A stretch of DNA of 51,499 nucleotides from JAVBLY01 sp031553035 (GCA_031553035.1 JAVBLY010000007.1:1-51499); one strand, 5' to 3'. Shown: positions 38,149-48,033, counted from the stretch's first letter. Made by a program: numbers and translations. The notes: generated from the letters alone by a model not told the origin.

Positions 38149-39948
38149 ATGAGCGACAAAAAACTTAAAAAAAGAAATGAAATAAGTCCGGAATATAAAT
38201 GGAATATACAAAAAATGTACCCCGATGAAGCTGTTTGGGAAAAAGATCTTGAATCATCGGAAAATGCTGCAGCGGAGTTTACAGACTTTGCAGGAAGACT
38301 TACGGAGAGCGGAAACACATTGTTGGCTGCCTTTAAAAAGAGGGATATTATATGGCAGGATGTGGAAAGAGTATATGTTTACGCCCGTATGAAAAAGGAT
38401 GAAGACAACTCAGATCCCAAATATCAGGCTATGTCTGACAAAAGCCAGACCCTTATAGCAAAGGTATCGGCAGCTATGTCTTTTTTTACACCGGAATTCC
38501 TGGAGACAGATGAAGAGATGATCAAAGGGTATCTTGCAAAAAACGATGATCTAAAAAAATATACTCATGTCATCGATGTGATTCTGAGAGAAAAGGCTCA
38601 TGTTCTTTCTAAGAGCGAGGAAAACATTATGGCTCAAATGAGTGAAGTTACGGGTGCCACCGGAGATATTTTTTCGATGATCAACAATGCCGACATCAAA
38701 TTCGGATTTATAAAGGATGAGAATGGTGATGAGATCGAGCTGACCCACGGCACATATATAAAGTTCATGGAATCAAAGGATCGGGAGCTCAGAAAGAGCG
38801 CATACGATGCTATGTACGGAGCCTACTTCAAACAGAAGAACACTCTGGCGACAACATACAGCTACAACACTAAGACTGATGTTGTTTCATCCAGGATCAG
38901 GAAGTATGACTCTTCGTTGTCGGCAGCCCTTTCAGGAGACAACGTGCCAATTTCCGTATATGATAATCTTATAGACATAGTTAACAAGAATCTTCCGGTT
39001 CTCCACAGATATATGGATATAAGAAAGAAAGCATTAGATGTCGAAAAACTGGAAATGTATGATGTTTATGTGCCCATAGTGGATATTGAAGAAAAAAAGA
39101 TCGGCTTTGATGAAGGTATAGAAATAATGAAAAAGGGCTTGGCTCCACTGGGTGAAGAATATATCTCTAATCTGGAAAGCGGTGTAAGGGACGGATGGAT
39201 AGATATTTATGAGAACGAAGGCAAAACCAGCGGTGCATACTCATTTGGAAGCTATGACAGCATGCCGTATGTTCTTCTTAATTATACTGACAAGCTTAAA
39301 GATGTGTTCACACTAGTCCACGAGATGGGACACAGTATGCATTCATATTATACAAGGGGCACCCAGCCGTTTACATACGGCGGGCACTCAATATTCACTG
39401 CAGAGGTCGCATCAACAGTCAATGAAAGTCTTCTGATCAATCATCTCATAAAGAATACCGATAATGAGAAAGATCTGAAGTATCTGATCAATATGCATAT
39501 TGAAGATTTCAGGACGACCTTATTCAGACAGACCATGTTTGCAGAGTTCGAAAAGCTCACCCATGAAGCAGTGGAAAAAGGTGAAGTCCTGACTGCAGAG
39601 TGGCTCAGTGAGAAATACGGAGATTTGAATGCTAAGTATTTCGGAGTTAATGTCAATACCGATGATAATATTAAAATGGAATGGTCCAGAATACCACACT
39701 TTTACAGGGCATTCTACGTATATAAATACGCTACCGGATATTCAGCCGCTACTGCTCTTTCCAAGAAAATTCTTGAAGAAGGCAAACCTGCCGTTGAAGA
39801 CTATAAAAGTTTTCTGAAATCCGGTGACAGCGACGATCCCATAGAACTTCTCAAGATCGCAGGTGTTGATATGAGCAAAAAAGAGCCTGTGGAGAACGCC
39901 ATGAAGGTATTCGGCCAGCTTGTTGATAGATTTGAAGAATTAATGTAG
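38149..39948 (+). CDS. pepF: Oligoendopeptidase F (M3B)
   Basis: A 599-residue zinc peptidase. The zinc site LVHEMGHSMHSYY is at about residues 387-399, with the downstream Glu in FTAEVASTVNESL. The N-terminal helical domain (about 1-200) and total length are normal for PepF. It cleaves short peptides in the cytoplasm. GAAAGGA lies seven bases before the ATG. nadK and rluA-like genes follow closely on the same strand. Confidence 0.95.
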   Translation: MSDKKLKKRNEISPEYKWNIQKMYPDEAVWEKDLESSENAAAEFTDFAGRLTESGNTLLAAFKKRDIIWQDVERVYVYARMKKDEDNSDPKYQAMSDKSQTLIAKVSAAMSFFTPEFLETDEEMIKGYLAKNDDLKKYTHVIDVILREKAHVLSKSEENIMAQMSEVTGATGDIFSMINNADIKFGFIKDENGDEIELTHGTYIKFMESKDRELRKSAYDAMYGAYFKQKNTLATTYSYNTKTDVVSSRIRKYDSSLSAALSGDNVPISVYDNLIDIVNKNLPVLHRYMDIRKKALDVEKLEMYDVYVPIVDIEEKKIGFDEGIEIMKKGLAPLGEEYISNLESGVRDGWIDIYENEGKTSGAYSFGSYDSMPYVLLNYTDKLKDVFTLVHEMGHSMHSYYTRGTQPFTYGGHSIFTAEVASTVNESLLINHLIKNTDNEKDLKYLINMHIEDFRTTLFRQTMFAEFEKLTHEAVEKGEVLTAEWLSEKYGDLNAKYFGVNVNTDDNIKMEWSRIPHFYRAFYVYKYATGYSAATALSKKILEEGKPAVEDYKSFLKSGDSDDPIELLKIAGVDMSKKEPVENAMKVFGQLVDRFEELM

Positions 39949-39968
39949 AATTGGCTGGAGGGTATTCA

Positions 39969-40769
39969 ATGGGAAAGAAAATAAACATAATAGACAATGG
40001 AATGAGCGGGCCAAAGCAGATAAAGAAGAGTCTCAAGCAGAAGCTTCTGACTGCCGGATTTTCTGTGCCTGACAAGTTTGATAATAATGCTGAACTGCTG
40101 ATTTGCATCGGCGGCGACGGTTCACTTCTTTCGGCGCTTAATGAACACGAGTTTCCCGACATGCCCGTTGTTGGGATCAATGCTGGAAACTTAGGGTTTT
40201 TCCAGGAGCTGGACAGAGTTGACATCGATGAATTCATCTTCAAATATCAGAAAGAAGATTATATGGTCCAGGAGTATACTCCTGTTGAGGCAGAGATCAA
40301 AACCGAGGACGGGAAGAGGCTGGTAAGGGGGCTGAATGAAATAATCATATCAGGTGCTTACTCCCATGCGGCCCACATGAATATATTCATAGGCGACAGC
40401 TTCGTGGAGAAATTTATAGGCGACGGTATCGTTGTGAGCACAGCAGCGGGAAGTACAGCATATAATTATGCACTTGGAGGCAGCATCATAGACCCCAGGC
40501 TGAATATACTTCAGGTAACTCCCATAGCTCCCATCAATTCGGCGGCATACAGATCTTTTACATCGAGCATTTTGCTTCCTCCAAATTTGTCCATCAACAT
40601 TTTTCCAGAGTTCCCGCGAACAAAGGAAATACTCATAAGCCATGACGGACTTCAGGAAAAGATCGAAAGCATCATTGAGGTAAATGTGGGTCTGGCACCC
40701 AGGAATGTCCGGCTTCTGAGATTTAAGGATTATGATTTCTGGAACACTGTTAAGAAAAAATTATTATAG
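39969..40769 (+). CDS. nadK: NAD kinase
   Basis: A 266-residue NAD(H) kinase. The GGDG motif is in ICIGGDGSLLSAL (residues 43-55), with GINAGNLGFFQEL and STAAGSTAYNYALGG downstream. The consensus Thr-Pro-Thr of the last motif is Thr-Ala-Ala here. The ATG at 39969 follows GGAGGG; a frame start at 39951 lies before that site. It begins 20 bases after pepF. Confidence 0.92.
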   Translation: MGKKINIIDNGMSGPKQIKKSLKQKLLTAGFSVPDKFDNNAELLICIGGDGSLLSALNEHEFPDMPVVGINAGNLGFFQELDRVDIDEFIFKYQKEDYMVQEYTPVEAEIKTEDGKRLVRGLNEIIISGAYSHAAHMNIFIGDSFVEKFIGDGIVVSTAAGSTAYNYALGGSIIDPRLNILQVTPIAPINSAAYRSFTSSILLPPNLSINIFPEFPRTKEILISHDGLQEKIESIIEVNVGLAPRNVRLLRFKDYDFWNTVKKKLL

Positions 40770-40782
40770 ATGAATATTGATT

Positions 40783-41709
40783 ATGAAATTTGATTTTGAA
40801 CATGAAGTAAAAGCAAGCGACGAAGGGCTCCTGATAAAGGGGCTCTTAAAACGTGAACGAGGAGTTTCCACCAGGCTTATGCGTCGTATGCGCTATGGCG
40901 ACGGTGGAATTTTTATGAATGGAAAGCCGGCGAAGCTCATAGATCCTGTGATGCCGGGGGATTTGGTCCAGATAAAATTCCCTACTGAAAAAAGTGAATT
41001 TGAACCGGAAGATATTCCAATTGATGTAATATATGAAGATGAGTCGCTACTTGCCGTGAATAAGCAACCCGGCTTGGTTGTTCATCCCACAAAAGGTCAC
41101 GCCAATCATACACTGGCTAACGGGGTCATGAAATATATGCTGGACCGCGAAGAAAATTATAAGATACGCTTCATAAACAGACTGGATATGAACACCAGCG
41201 GCATCGTTCTCATCGGAAAAAATCCCCATGCTCAGAATAACTTCGCAAACCAGGCATCGCGAGGTCAGATACAAAAGATCTATAAAGCACTTGTATGCGG
41301 AATAATAGCTGAAGATAAGGGAGTCATCGATCTTCCCATAGGAAAGGAAGATGAAGACAAGGTCAAGAGAATAGTTCGGGAGGATGGAAGCCCGTCTGTA
41401 ACCGAATATAAAGTAATAGAGCGATATGATAAGGGCTATACTCTGATTGAATTAAATTTAGTAACAGGCAGGACTCATCAGATAAGAGTCCACATGTCCC
41501 ACATAGGTCACCCGGTAGCGGGAGATGAGCTATATGGCGGCGAAAGGCCTTGGCTTGCTGACAGACAAGCCCTCCATGCTGCAAAGTTGGTTTTTTTTCA
41601 TCCTATAACAGGGAAAAGGCTCAATCTCAAAGCTGAAATCCCCAGTGATATCAATGAAATTATCAACATGATTTCCACTGAATCGGTTGCGGATAGTGCA
41701 AAAAAATAG
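40783..41709 (+). CDS. RluA-family pseudouridine synthase
   Basis: A 308-residue enzyme that isomerises uridine in rRNA or tRNA. Residues 15-70 are an S4-like RNA-binding domain (LLKRERGVSTRLMRRM); the catalytic motif FINRLDMNTSGIVLIGK (Asp nucleophile) and LNLVTGRTHQIRVHMSHIGH follow. Which RNA is modified cannot be said. The ATG at 40783 is chosen; a TTG six bases earlier is an alternative and no clear ribosome site exists, suggesting coupling to nadK. Confidence 0.9.
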   Translation: MKFDFEHEVKASDEGLLIKGLLKRERGVSTRLMRRMRYGDGGIFMNGKPAKLIDPVMPGDLVQIKFPTEKSEFEPEDIPIDVIYEDESLLAVNKQPGLVVHPTKGHANHTLANGVMKYMLDREENYKIRFINRLDMNTSGIVLIGKNPHAQNNFANQASRGQIQKIYKALVCGIIAEDKGVIDLPIGKEDEDKVKRIVREDGSPSVTEYKVIERYDKGYTLIELNLVTGRTHQIRVHMSHIGHPVAGDELYGGERPWLADRQALHAAKLVFFHPITGKRLNLKAEIPSDINEIINMISTESVADSAKK

Positions 41710-41715
41710 TACAAT
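41687..41715 (+). promoter_or_regulatory. Promoter of the ilvC operon
   Basis: TTGCGG (41687-41692), 17-base spacer, TACAAT (41710-41715), overlapping the end of the RluA-type gene. The leader is about 65 bases; no T-box or attenuator is visible in it. Confidence 0.4.
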
Positions 41716-41784
41716 TAAACATTAGCAGTTAATAGTAGTTAATTAATAAAAATCAATTGATTTGAACGAAATAAGGAGGCTATA

Positions 41785-42780
41785 ATGGCAAAAATATTTT
41801 ATGAAAGCGACTGTAACTTATCACTCTTAGACGGTAAAAAAGTTGCAGTTATCGGTTATGGAAGTCAGGGGCACGCACACTCCCTAAACCTAAAAGAAAG
41901 CGGAGTCGACGTAAGAGTCGGACTTTATGAAGGAAGCAGCTCCTGGACAGATGCTGAAAAGGCAGGTCTCAAGGTTGCAACAGCTTTTGACGCCGCAAAG
42001 GAAGCCGATATCATCATGATCCTGGTTCCTGATGAAAGACAGAGAGCAATATATGAAGAGAGCATTGAACCTAATCTTAAAGAGGGCAAGACTCTCATGT
42101 TTGCACATGGATTCAACATCCATTTTGACCAGATCAAGCCTCCGGCAGATGTGGATGTTATCATGATCGCTCCTAAAGGACCGGGACATACGGTAAGAAG
42201 CGAGTATATTCTGGGCAAAGGCGTTCCATGTCTTATAGCCATCCATCAGGATGCATCGGGAAGAGCCCAGGAAACAGGACTTGCATATGCGGCAGGTATC
42301 GGCGGATCAAGAGCAGGAGTACTTCAAACCACATTCAGAGAAGAAACAGAAACAGATCTGTTTGGTGAGCAGGCAGTTCTCTGCGGCGGAGTTACAGCTC
42401 TCATGCAGGCTGGATTTGAGACTCTGGTTGAAGCAGGATATGAGCCCGAAAGCGCATATTTTGAATGTATACATGAGATGAAGCTCATCGTTGATATGAT
42501 TTACGAAGGCGGATTTTCAAGAATGAGATATTCCGTTTCGAACACAGCTGAATACGGAGATTACGAAACAGGTAAAAGAGTTATCACCGATGAATCAAAG
42601 AAGGCTATGAAAGAAGTTCTCGAAGAGATCCAGGACGGAACGTTTGCCAGCAAGTGGATAACAGAAAATAAAGCCGGTACGCCTCATCTTTTCGCAACAA
42701 GAAAAATGAAGGCAGAGCATGAGCTGGAGAAGGTCGGAAAAGAACTTAGAAAAATGTACAGCTGGAGCAAGGAAAAATAG
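41785..42780 (+). CDS. ilvC: Ketol-acid reductoisomerase
   Basis: A 331-residue class I KARI, the second step of valine, leucine and isoleucine synthesis. The NADP-binding loop VIGYGSQGHAHSLNLKESGV, the APKGPGHTVR motif and the metal-binding GEQAVLCGGVTALMQAGFE helix are present. AAGGAGG precedes the ATG. ilvB follows with no gap, so they are one operon; no ilvN, ilvD or leu genes are adjacent. Confidence 0.96.
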   Translation: MAKIFYESDCNLSLLDGKKVAVIGYGSQGHAHSLNLKESGVDVRVGLYEGSSSWTDAEKAGLKVATAFDAAKEADIIMILVPDERQRAIYEESIEPNLKEGKTLMFAHGFNIHFDQIKPPADVDVIMIAPKGPGHTVRSEYILGKGVPCLIAIHQDASGRAQETGLAYAAGIGGSRAGVLQTTFREETETDLFGEQAVLCGGVTALMQAGFETLVEAGYEPESAYFECIHEMKLIVDMIYEGGFSRMRYSVSNTAEYGDYETGKRVITDESKKAMKEVLEEIQDGTFASKWITENKAGTPHLFATRKMKAEHELEKVGKELRKMYSWSKEK

Positions 42781-44439
42781 ATGAAACTGACCGGAGCAAA
42801 AATAATAATGGAATGCCTGCTGGAGCAGGGTGTGGATACCATATTCGGCTATCCGGGCGGACAGATCATGCCTCTTTACGATGCTCTTTATGACTATACT
42901 ACGGATGGCAGCATCAGGCACATACTCACAAGCCATGAGCAGGGTGCCACCCATGCAGCTGACGGCTATGCAAGATCCACCGGAAAGGTGGGTGTTTGTT
43001 TTGCAACCAGCGGTCCGGGAGCTACCAATACGGTTACCGGTATAGCTACTGCAAATATAGACAGCTCGCCGCTTGTGGTTATAACCGGACAGGTTCCCAT
43101 CGCATCAATAGGCAAAGATGCCTTTCAGGAAGTTGACATCGTAGGTGTGACTCTCCCAATAGTCAAGCACAGTTTCGCATGCCGGTCGGTGGAAGAGCTT
43201 GCAGGGACGATCAGGCTTGCGTTCAGGATTGCAATGAGCGGAAGACCGGGCCCGGTACTTATAGATGTGCCCAAAGATCTTATGGTTGCCAAGACCAGAT
43301 ATGTCAAAGAAGAAGCAGTAAAAAAAGATCCTGCTCCTCCTACAGATAAAGAGAAGATCGAGAAACTGGCTGAATATATAAACAATGCTGAAAAACCGGT
43401 TATCTATGCCGGCGGCGGCGTTACAATTTCTAATGCATCGGCTGAGCTGACAGAATTTGCGGAAAAGAACCAGATCCCGGTAGCAACCACACTTATGTGT
43501 CTTGGGAATTTCAATAGAAAGAATTCATTGTCTCTGGGTATGGCCGGAATGCACGGCGAAAAGAATGCCAATATGGCTGTACACAACTGTGACCTACTTA
43601 TTACAATAGGAGCACGTTTCAGTGATCGTGTAACGGGGAATCCCGAAACATTTGCAAAACATGCTAAAGTTATCCAAATTGATATAGACAGGTCGGAAGT
43701 GGGTAAGAATATAGGAGTAGACTACAAAGTTATCGGAGATGTGAACTGTATTTTAAAAGAACTGATGCCTATGGTCGAAAAAAATGATCGAAAGGAATGG
43801 AATGAGCAGGTGAAAGGATGGAAGAGAGATCTTCCAGAGCCTGATACGTTTGATCACGATATGATATTTAAGGTCGTCAATGACGAGCTTGGTGATGATG
43901 TTATAGTAGCAACTGACGTAGGTCAGCATCAGATGTGGACGGCGCAGAAATGGCCGTTCACCAAGCCTAGAAAACTTATTACCTCCGGAGGCCTTGGAAC
44001 CATGGGATTCGGGCTTGGGGCAGCAATCGGTGCCAAGCTTGCAAATCCTGATGAAAGAGTAATTCTGTTTACCGGTGACGGTAGCTTCAGGATGAACTGC
44101 AACGAGCTGATGACCGTTGCATCACAGGATCTTCCCATTATAGTATTTGTGCTCAAAAATAATACTCTGGGTATGGTACGGCAATGGCAGAAGTTGTTTT
44201 TTAGCAAAAGATATTCGGCAACAGATCTTCCTGATGTTGTTGATTATGAGAAACTTTGCGGGGCTTTCGGTCTGAACGGCTGGGAAGTAAACAGCGAGGA
44301 AGACCTTAGAAAAGCAATAAAAGAGGCCTTGGACAGCGGAAAAGGCGGGGTCATAGCCTGCGATATTTATATCGATGAAAATGTATGGCCAATCGTGCCG
44401 CCTGGAGATTCAATAAACAACCAGGTGACCGAAGAATAG
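42781..44439 (+). CDS. ilvB: Acetolactate synthase large subunit
   Basis: A 552-residue ThDP- and FAD-dependent enzyme making acetolactate. The catalytic Glu lies in TSHEQGATHAADGYA, and the thiamine site is GDGSFRMNCNELMTV (about residues 432-446) with NNTLGMVRQWQ. Anabolic AHAS features (FAD-binding stretch near 250-330) support biosynthetic use. No small regulatory subunit gene (ilvN) lies next to it. The start directly abuts the ilvC stop. Confidence 0.95.
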   Translation: MKLTGAKIIMECLLEQGVDTIFGYPGGQIMPLYDALYDYTTDGSIRHILTSHEQGATHAADGYARSTGKVGVCFATSGPGATNTVTGIATANIDSSPLVVITGQVPIASIGKDAFQEVDIVGVTLPIVKHSFACRSVEELAGTIRLAFRIAMSGRPGPVLIDVPKDLMVAKTRYVKEEAVKKDPAPPTDKEKIEKLAEYINNAEKPVIYAGGGVTISNASAELTEFAEKNQIPVATTLMCLGNFNRKNSLSLGMAGMHGEKNANMAVHNCDLLITIGARFSDRVTGNPETFAKHAKVIQIDIDRSEVGKNIGVDYKVIGDVNCILKELMPMVEKNDRKEWNEQVKGWKRDLPEPDTFDHDMIFKVVNDELGDDVIVATDVGQHQMWTAQKWPFTKPRKLITSGGLGTMGFGLGAAIGAKLANPDERVILFTGDGSFRMNCNELMTVASQDLPIIVFVLKNNTLGMVRQWQKLFFSKRYSATDLPDVVDYEKLCGAFGLNGWEVNSEEDLRKAIKEALDSGKGGVIACDIYIDENVWPIVPPGDSINNQVTEE

Positions 44440-44446
44440 GAAAGAA

Positions 44447-45220
44447 ATGAAAAAAGATGAAACAAAAATAGCGTTGCTCATAGATGTTGAAAACATAGCA
44501 GCAACCCTGATAGATACAATACTTGATGAGGTGTCGCTTTACGGTACCCCAACTTACAAGAGGCTGTACGGTGATTTTACCAAGTCTGATCTGGCATCGT
44601 GGAATAGAAAAACAAACGAATATTCGCTTAGGCAGGTTCAGCAGGGAAGGTTTTCCACGGGGAAAAACTCGTCGGACTCGATCCTCATAATTGATGCCAT
44701 GGATATTCTATATTCTGAAAATGTGGACAGTTTCTGCATTGTTTCAAATGACAGTGATTTCACTGCTCTGGCTATGAGAATCATGGAATCCGGCTATGAC
44801 GTTATAGGTATGGGCAGGGAAGATAATGCAAGCAAATCTTTTGTAAATGCATGCACTAAGTTTGTATATCTGGAAGAAGAATCTGACAAAACCAATAGCA
44901 AATCAGCACCAAAGAAAAACGGTAAATCAACGCAGGAAAAAAAGATCAAACTGACACCGGTTCCAAAGAATATTCTGGACACCATCAAAACGGCCATAAA
45001 CAATACTGAATCCGATGATGACGGTTGGGTCAGAGTAAGCGTTATAGGGGATGTTTTATACCGAAGGCATCCCGAATTCGATCCTCAGAGATATGGACCT
45101 ATTCAGAAAAAATTATCGGTATTTCTTGATTATCTGGATGGATTTGAAGTCAGGGAAGTTAAGACTGGTGCAGGTAAAAGTGGTGGCACCAGCGATTTTT
45201 ACGTTCGAATAAAGGGTTGA
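44447..45220 (+). CDS. NYN-domain RNase-like protein with OST-HTH/LOTUS domain
   Basis: A 257-residue protein. Residues 6-145 are a NYN (PIN-like, LabA/DUF88) nuclease domain with acidic residues in LLIDVENIAAT, SSDSILIIDAMDIL and VSNDSDFTALA. A Lys-rich linker (148-170) joins an OST-HTH/LOTUS RNA-binding domain (about 180-255, VRVSVIGDVLYRRHPEFDPQ). An RNA-processing or RNA-surveillance role is expected. It begins seven bases after ilvB. Confidence 0.88.
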   Translation: MKKDETKIALLIDVENIAATLIDTILDEVSLYGTPTYKRLYGDFTKSDLASWNRKTNEYSLRQVQQGRFSTGKNSSDSILIIDAMDILYSENVDSFCIVSNDSDFTALAMRIMESGYDVIGMGREDNASKSFVNACTKFVYLEEESDKTNSKSAPKKNGKSTQEKKIKLTPVPKNILDTIKTAINNTESDDDGWVRVSVIGDVLYRRHPEFDPQRYGPIQKKLSVFLDYLDGFEVREVKTGAGKSGGTSDFYVRIKG

Positions 45221-45250
45221 CGGAAAAGCAGTTAAAAAAGGAGCAGTAAA

Positions 45251-45535
45251 GTGTATCTACTATTGTTGGGAGTAATAGCTGTTGGAGCAGGCCTTCTACT
45301 TGTATACTATTCCATGAAAGGCAAAAAGAAAAGTCAGGTCGATGGAGAGAACTGGGAACCGGACGAAAAGGGAAAAGTCATCTATCTATTTGACGAGGAA
45401 GAAGACAAATCCGGTTTTGTGGACCCAAAACCAGAAAAAACCGAGGCCTCAAAGGAAGAGGATCCGAACAAACCCAAAATAAAAAAAGAAGAGGATCAGT
45501 CTCCGGAAAAGCCTGATAAAAATGATGATAAATAG
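45251..45535 (+). CDS. Small membrane-anchored charged protein
   Basis: A 94-residue protein with one N-terminal membrane helix (YLLLLGVIAVGAGLLLVYYS) and a very charged Lys/Glu/Asp cytoplasmic tail ending PDKNDDK. The start is GTG at 45251 with AAGGAG eight bases upstream. It overlaps the macrodomain gene by 14 bases. A protein of similar design is encoded at 49916. Function unknown. Confidence 0.7.
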   Translation: MYLLLLGVIAVGAGLLLVYYSMKGKKKSQVDGENWEPDEKGKVIYLFDEEEDKSGFVDPKPEKTEASKEEDPNKPKIKKEEDQSPEKPDKNDDK

Positions 45536-45989
45536 AATCACAGGGGATATAACAAAGCTTCAAATCGATGCAATAGTAAATGCTGCCAACGAATCGCTTC
45601 TGGGTGGTGGCGGTGTTGACGGGGCCATACACAAAGCTGCAGGTCCCGGACTTCTTGCCGAATGCAGGACACTTGGCGGCTGTAAAACAGGAGATGCAAA
45701 GATCACGGGAGGGTATAATCTTCCTGCAAAATATGTAATACATACCGTCGGACCGGTATGGCACGGAGGGGAAAAAGGGGAGCCGGAGCTACTGGCTTCA
45801 GCCTACAGGCGAAGCATGGATGTCGCCATGGAGAACGGAATAATGTCTATTGGGTTTCCGGCAATATCAACAGGTGTATATCACTTTCCCAAAGACCTGG
45901 CAAACGAAATAGCTACAAAGACAGTCGAAGATTTTCTTAAAAATAATCCGGGCTATAAACCGGAAGTCACTTTTGTGACTTTCAGATAA
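45522..45989 (+). CDS. Macrodomain protein (ADP-ribose hydrolase type)
   Basis: A 155-residue single macrodomain. The ligand loops GDITKLQIDAIVNAANESLL and GGGGVDGAIHKAAG, and the later PAISTGVYHFPKDLA loop, match YmdB/MacroD-like enzymes that remove acetyl from O-acetyl-ADP-ribose or ADP-ribose from proteins. The length is slightly short at the C-terminus (ends VTFVTFR), as in many single-domain members. It lies in the same rightward run as the NYN protein. Confidence 0.9.
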   Translation: MMINRITGDITKLQIDAIVNAANESLLGGGGVDGAIHKAAGPGLLAECRTLGGCKTGDAKITGGYNLPAKYVIHTVGPVWHGGEKGEPELLASAYRRSMDVAMENGIMSIGFPAISTGVYHFPKDLANEIATKTVEDFLKNNPGYKPEVTFVTFR

Positions 45990-46010
45990 TACAACGAGGT
46001 AAACTTAATC

Positions 46011-46760
46011 ATGAAAAATATACTCATCACAGGCGGGCCCACAATCGAGCCTATCGACGAAGTAATGAAGATAACAAACTTTTCTACAGGGGGATTGTCG
46101 GTACAGCTTTCCAGGCATTTTCTGGATAATGGCTATTCCGTGACACTGGTCGCCAACCATATAGTGGACTCTAAAGATATCGAAGGAAATCCAGAGCTCA
46201 CTCTTTGCAAAGTGGAAACCACAGAAGAGATGATGGATGTGATCGAAAAGCAGAGCATGAAAAGGGAGTATGCCGCACTGCTTCATACGTCAGCTGTAGG
46301 CGATTATAAATCTGAATTCACTTTCCTTCTTGAAGATCTTGCTAAAGAACTTTATGAGGCATGTAAAGCAGGCGGTGTGAAAAGTGATGCCGACATTCTC
46401 AGTATAATGGAAAACCCCAAGTGCAAATTGGACGACAGTTCCAAGATAAGCAGTTATCAAAAAAATCTTACCGCCAAGCTGGGACTGACTCCAAAGATAA
46501 TCGCCCGGCTCAGAGAATGGTTTCCAAAGGCCATGCTGATAGGATGTAAACTTCTGGAAAATGTCAGTCAGGAAGAATTATATGATGTTGCAAAAGCTCT
46601 TTGCATCAAAAACGACATGGATTATATTCTGGCTAATGATCTGGCAGAACTGGGTAAAGGCAACAAAACACGTTACCTGGTCAGTAAAGATGGATTTACA
46701 GGCACAAAACTGGAAACGCCCAAGCATATCTACAATCTGGTGGATAATAAATTAAGGTAA
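46011..46760 (+). CDS. coaB: Phosphopantothenate-cysteine ligase (stand-alone CoaB)
   Basis: A 249-residue protein matching the CoaB half of bifunctional Dfp: MKNILITGGPTIEPIDEVMK, FSTGGLSVQLSRHFLDNG, HTSAVGDYK and a C-terminal NDLAELGKGNKTRYL block. It joins cysteine to phosphopantothenate in CoA synthesis. Stand-alone CoaB occurs in several Firmicutes; the CoaC partner is not in the window. AACGAGG lies about ten bases before the ATG. Confidence 0.85.
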   Translation: MKNILITGGPTIEPIDEVMKITNFSTGGLSVQLSRHFLDNGYSVTLVANHIVDSKDIEGNPELTLCKVETTEEMMDVIEKQSMKREYAALLHTSAVGDYKSEFTFLLEDLAKELYEACKAGGVKSDADILSIMENPKCKLDDSSKISSYQKNLTAKLGLTPKIIARLREWFPKAMLIGCKLLENVSQEELYDVAKALCIKNDMDYILANDLAELGKGNKTRYLVSKDGFTGTKLETPKHIYNLVDNKLR

Positions 46761-46781
46761 TTAAGTAAGAAGGAGAATCAT

Positions 46782-48032
46782 ATGACAACGGCGGCAATGA
46801 ATATATTTTCGATTCTGACCGTTATTTTGCTTATCGTGACAGCGGCAGTCCTGTTTCTTATGCTGGCAGCCCAAAGAAAAGAAATAAAGGCGAGCAGGGA
46901 AGAAACCGTTAGAGCCATGCAAACAGGTATGAATGATTTGCGTTCCGAGATAGCAAAAAACTCTGCAGAGCTTCGTACTGAGATCGGGCAAAAACTTGTT
47001 GATCAAAGTATCCAGAACGAACAGAAGTTGGAAAACATAAGAAACACAATGGAAAAACGTATCACGGGAATGCAGGATGAAAACTCAAAGCAGCTTGACA
47101 AGATGCGTGAGACTGTTAATGAAAAACTACAGAGCACTTTGGAAAAACGGATAAGCGAGTCATTTAAACTTGTAAGCGAAAGACTGGAAAAAGTTTCGGA
47201 AGGTCTAGGAGAGATGCAGAATCTGGCAACCGGAGTCGGTGATCTTAAAAAGGTTCTTTCCAATGTCAAGACGAGAGGAACCTTGGGAGAGATTCAGCTT
47301 GAAGCAATTCTGGAAGAGGTACTTGCCCCTGAACAATATGAAAAGGATATAGCTACCGTTCCTGATAGCAGAGATCGTGTGGAATTTGCCATAAAACTTC
47401 CGGGAGAAGACGACAGACATGTTTATCTGCCTTTGGATGCAAAATTCCATGCCGATGCATACAGCAACCTGCAGGATGCATATGAGACCAGTGATAAGGA
47501 TTTGATCGATTCAGCAAGAAAAGAGCTGGAAACAAGGATAAAAAATTCTGCAAAGGATATAAAAACAAAATATATTTCACCTCCGGCGACAACGGATTTT
47601 GCCATCATGTTCCTGCCATTTGAGGGACTGTATTCTGAAGTGGTTCGTATGGGGCTGGTTGAGATCCTTCAGAGGGATTATAAAATAAGCATTGCCGGTC
47701 CGACCACAACCGCAGCACTTCTTAACAGCCTGCAGATGGGGTTCAGGACACTTGCCATTCAGAAACGTTCAGGAGAAGTTTGGGATGTTCTGGGTGCTGT
47801 CAAAACCGAATTCGACAAATTCAACAAGGTTCTTACCAGCGCTCAGAAGAAAATAAATATGGCTAATGATGATCTTGATAAACTTATCGGTACAAGAACA
47901 AATCAGATAAACAGAAAACTTAGAGACGTTTCCTCACTATCCGAATCTGTGTCACAGAACATGTTGGAGACAGATGATTTTGATTTTACCGGCAGTGAAG
48001 GTGATGAAATAATTATCGGAGAAAGCGAATAG
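46782..48032 (+). CDS. rmuC: DNA recombination protein RmuC homologue
   Basis: A 416-residue protein with an N-terminal membrane helix (residues 8-30), a long coiled coil (30-145) and the RmuC domain (about 150-370) with VKTRGTLGEIQLEAILEEVL and PLDAKFHADAYSNL plus DFAIMFLPFEGLYSEV. RmuC limits inversions at short inverted repeats and restricts foreign DNA in other species. AGAAGGAG precedes the ATG. Confidence 0.92.
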   Translation: MTTAAMNIFSILTVILLIVTAAVLFLMLAAQRKEIKASREETVRAMQTGMNDLRSEIAKNSAELRTEIGQKLVDQSIQNEQKLENIRNTMEKRITGMQDENSKQLDKMRETVNEKLQSTLEKRISESFKLVSERLEKVSEGLGEMQNLATGVGDLKKVLSNVKTRGTLGEIQLEAILEEVLAPEQYEKDIATVPDSRDRVEFAIKLPGEDDRHVYLPLDAKFHADAYSNLQDAYETSDKDLIDSARKELETRIKNSAKDIKTKYISPPATTDFAIMFLPFEGLYSEVVRMGLVEILQRDYKISIAGPTTTAALLNSLQMGFRTLAIQKRSGEVWDVLGAVKTEFDKFNKVLTSAQKKINMANDDLDKLIGTRTNQINRKLRDVSSLSESVSQNMLETDDFDFTGSEGDEIIIGESE

Positions 48033-48033
48033 A

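Noticed and set aside
41710..41784. T-box or leader attenuator for ilvC
   Set aside because: The leader is too short and lacks a T-box motif or a terminator hairpin.
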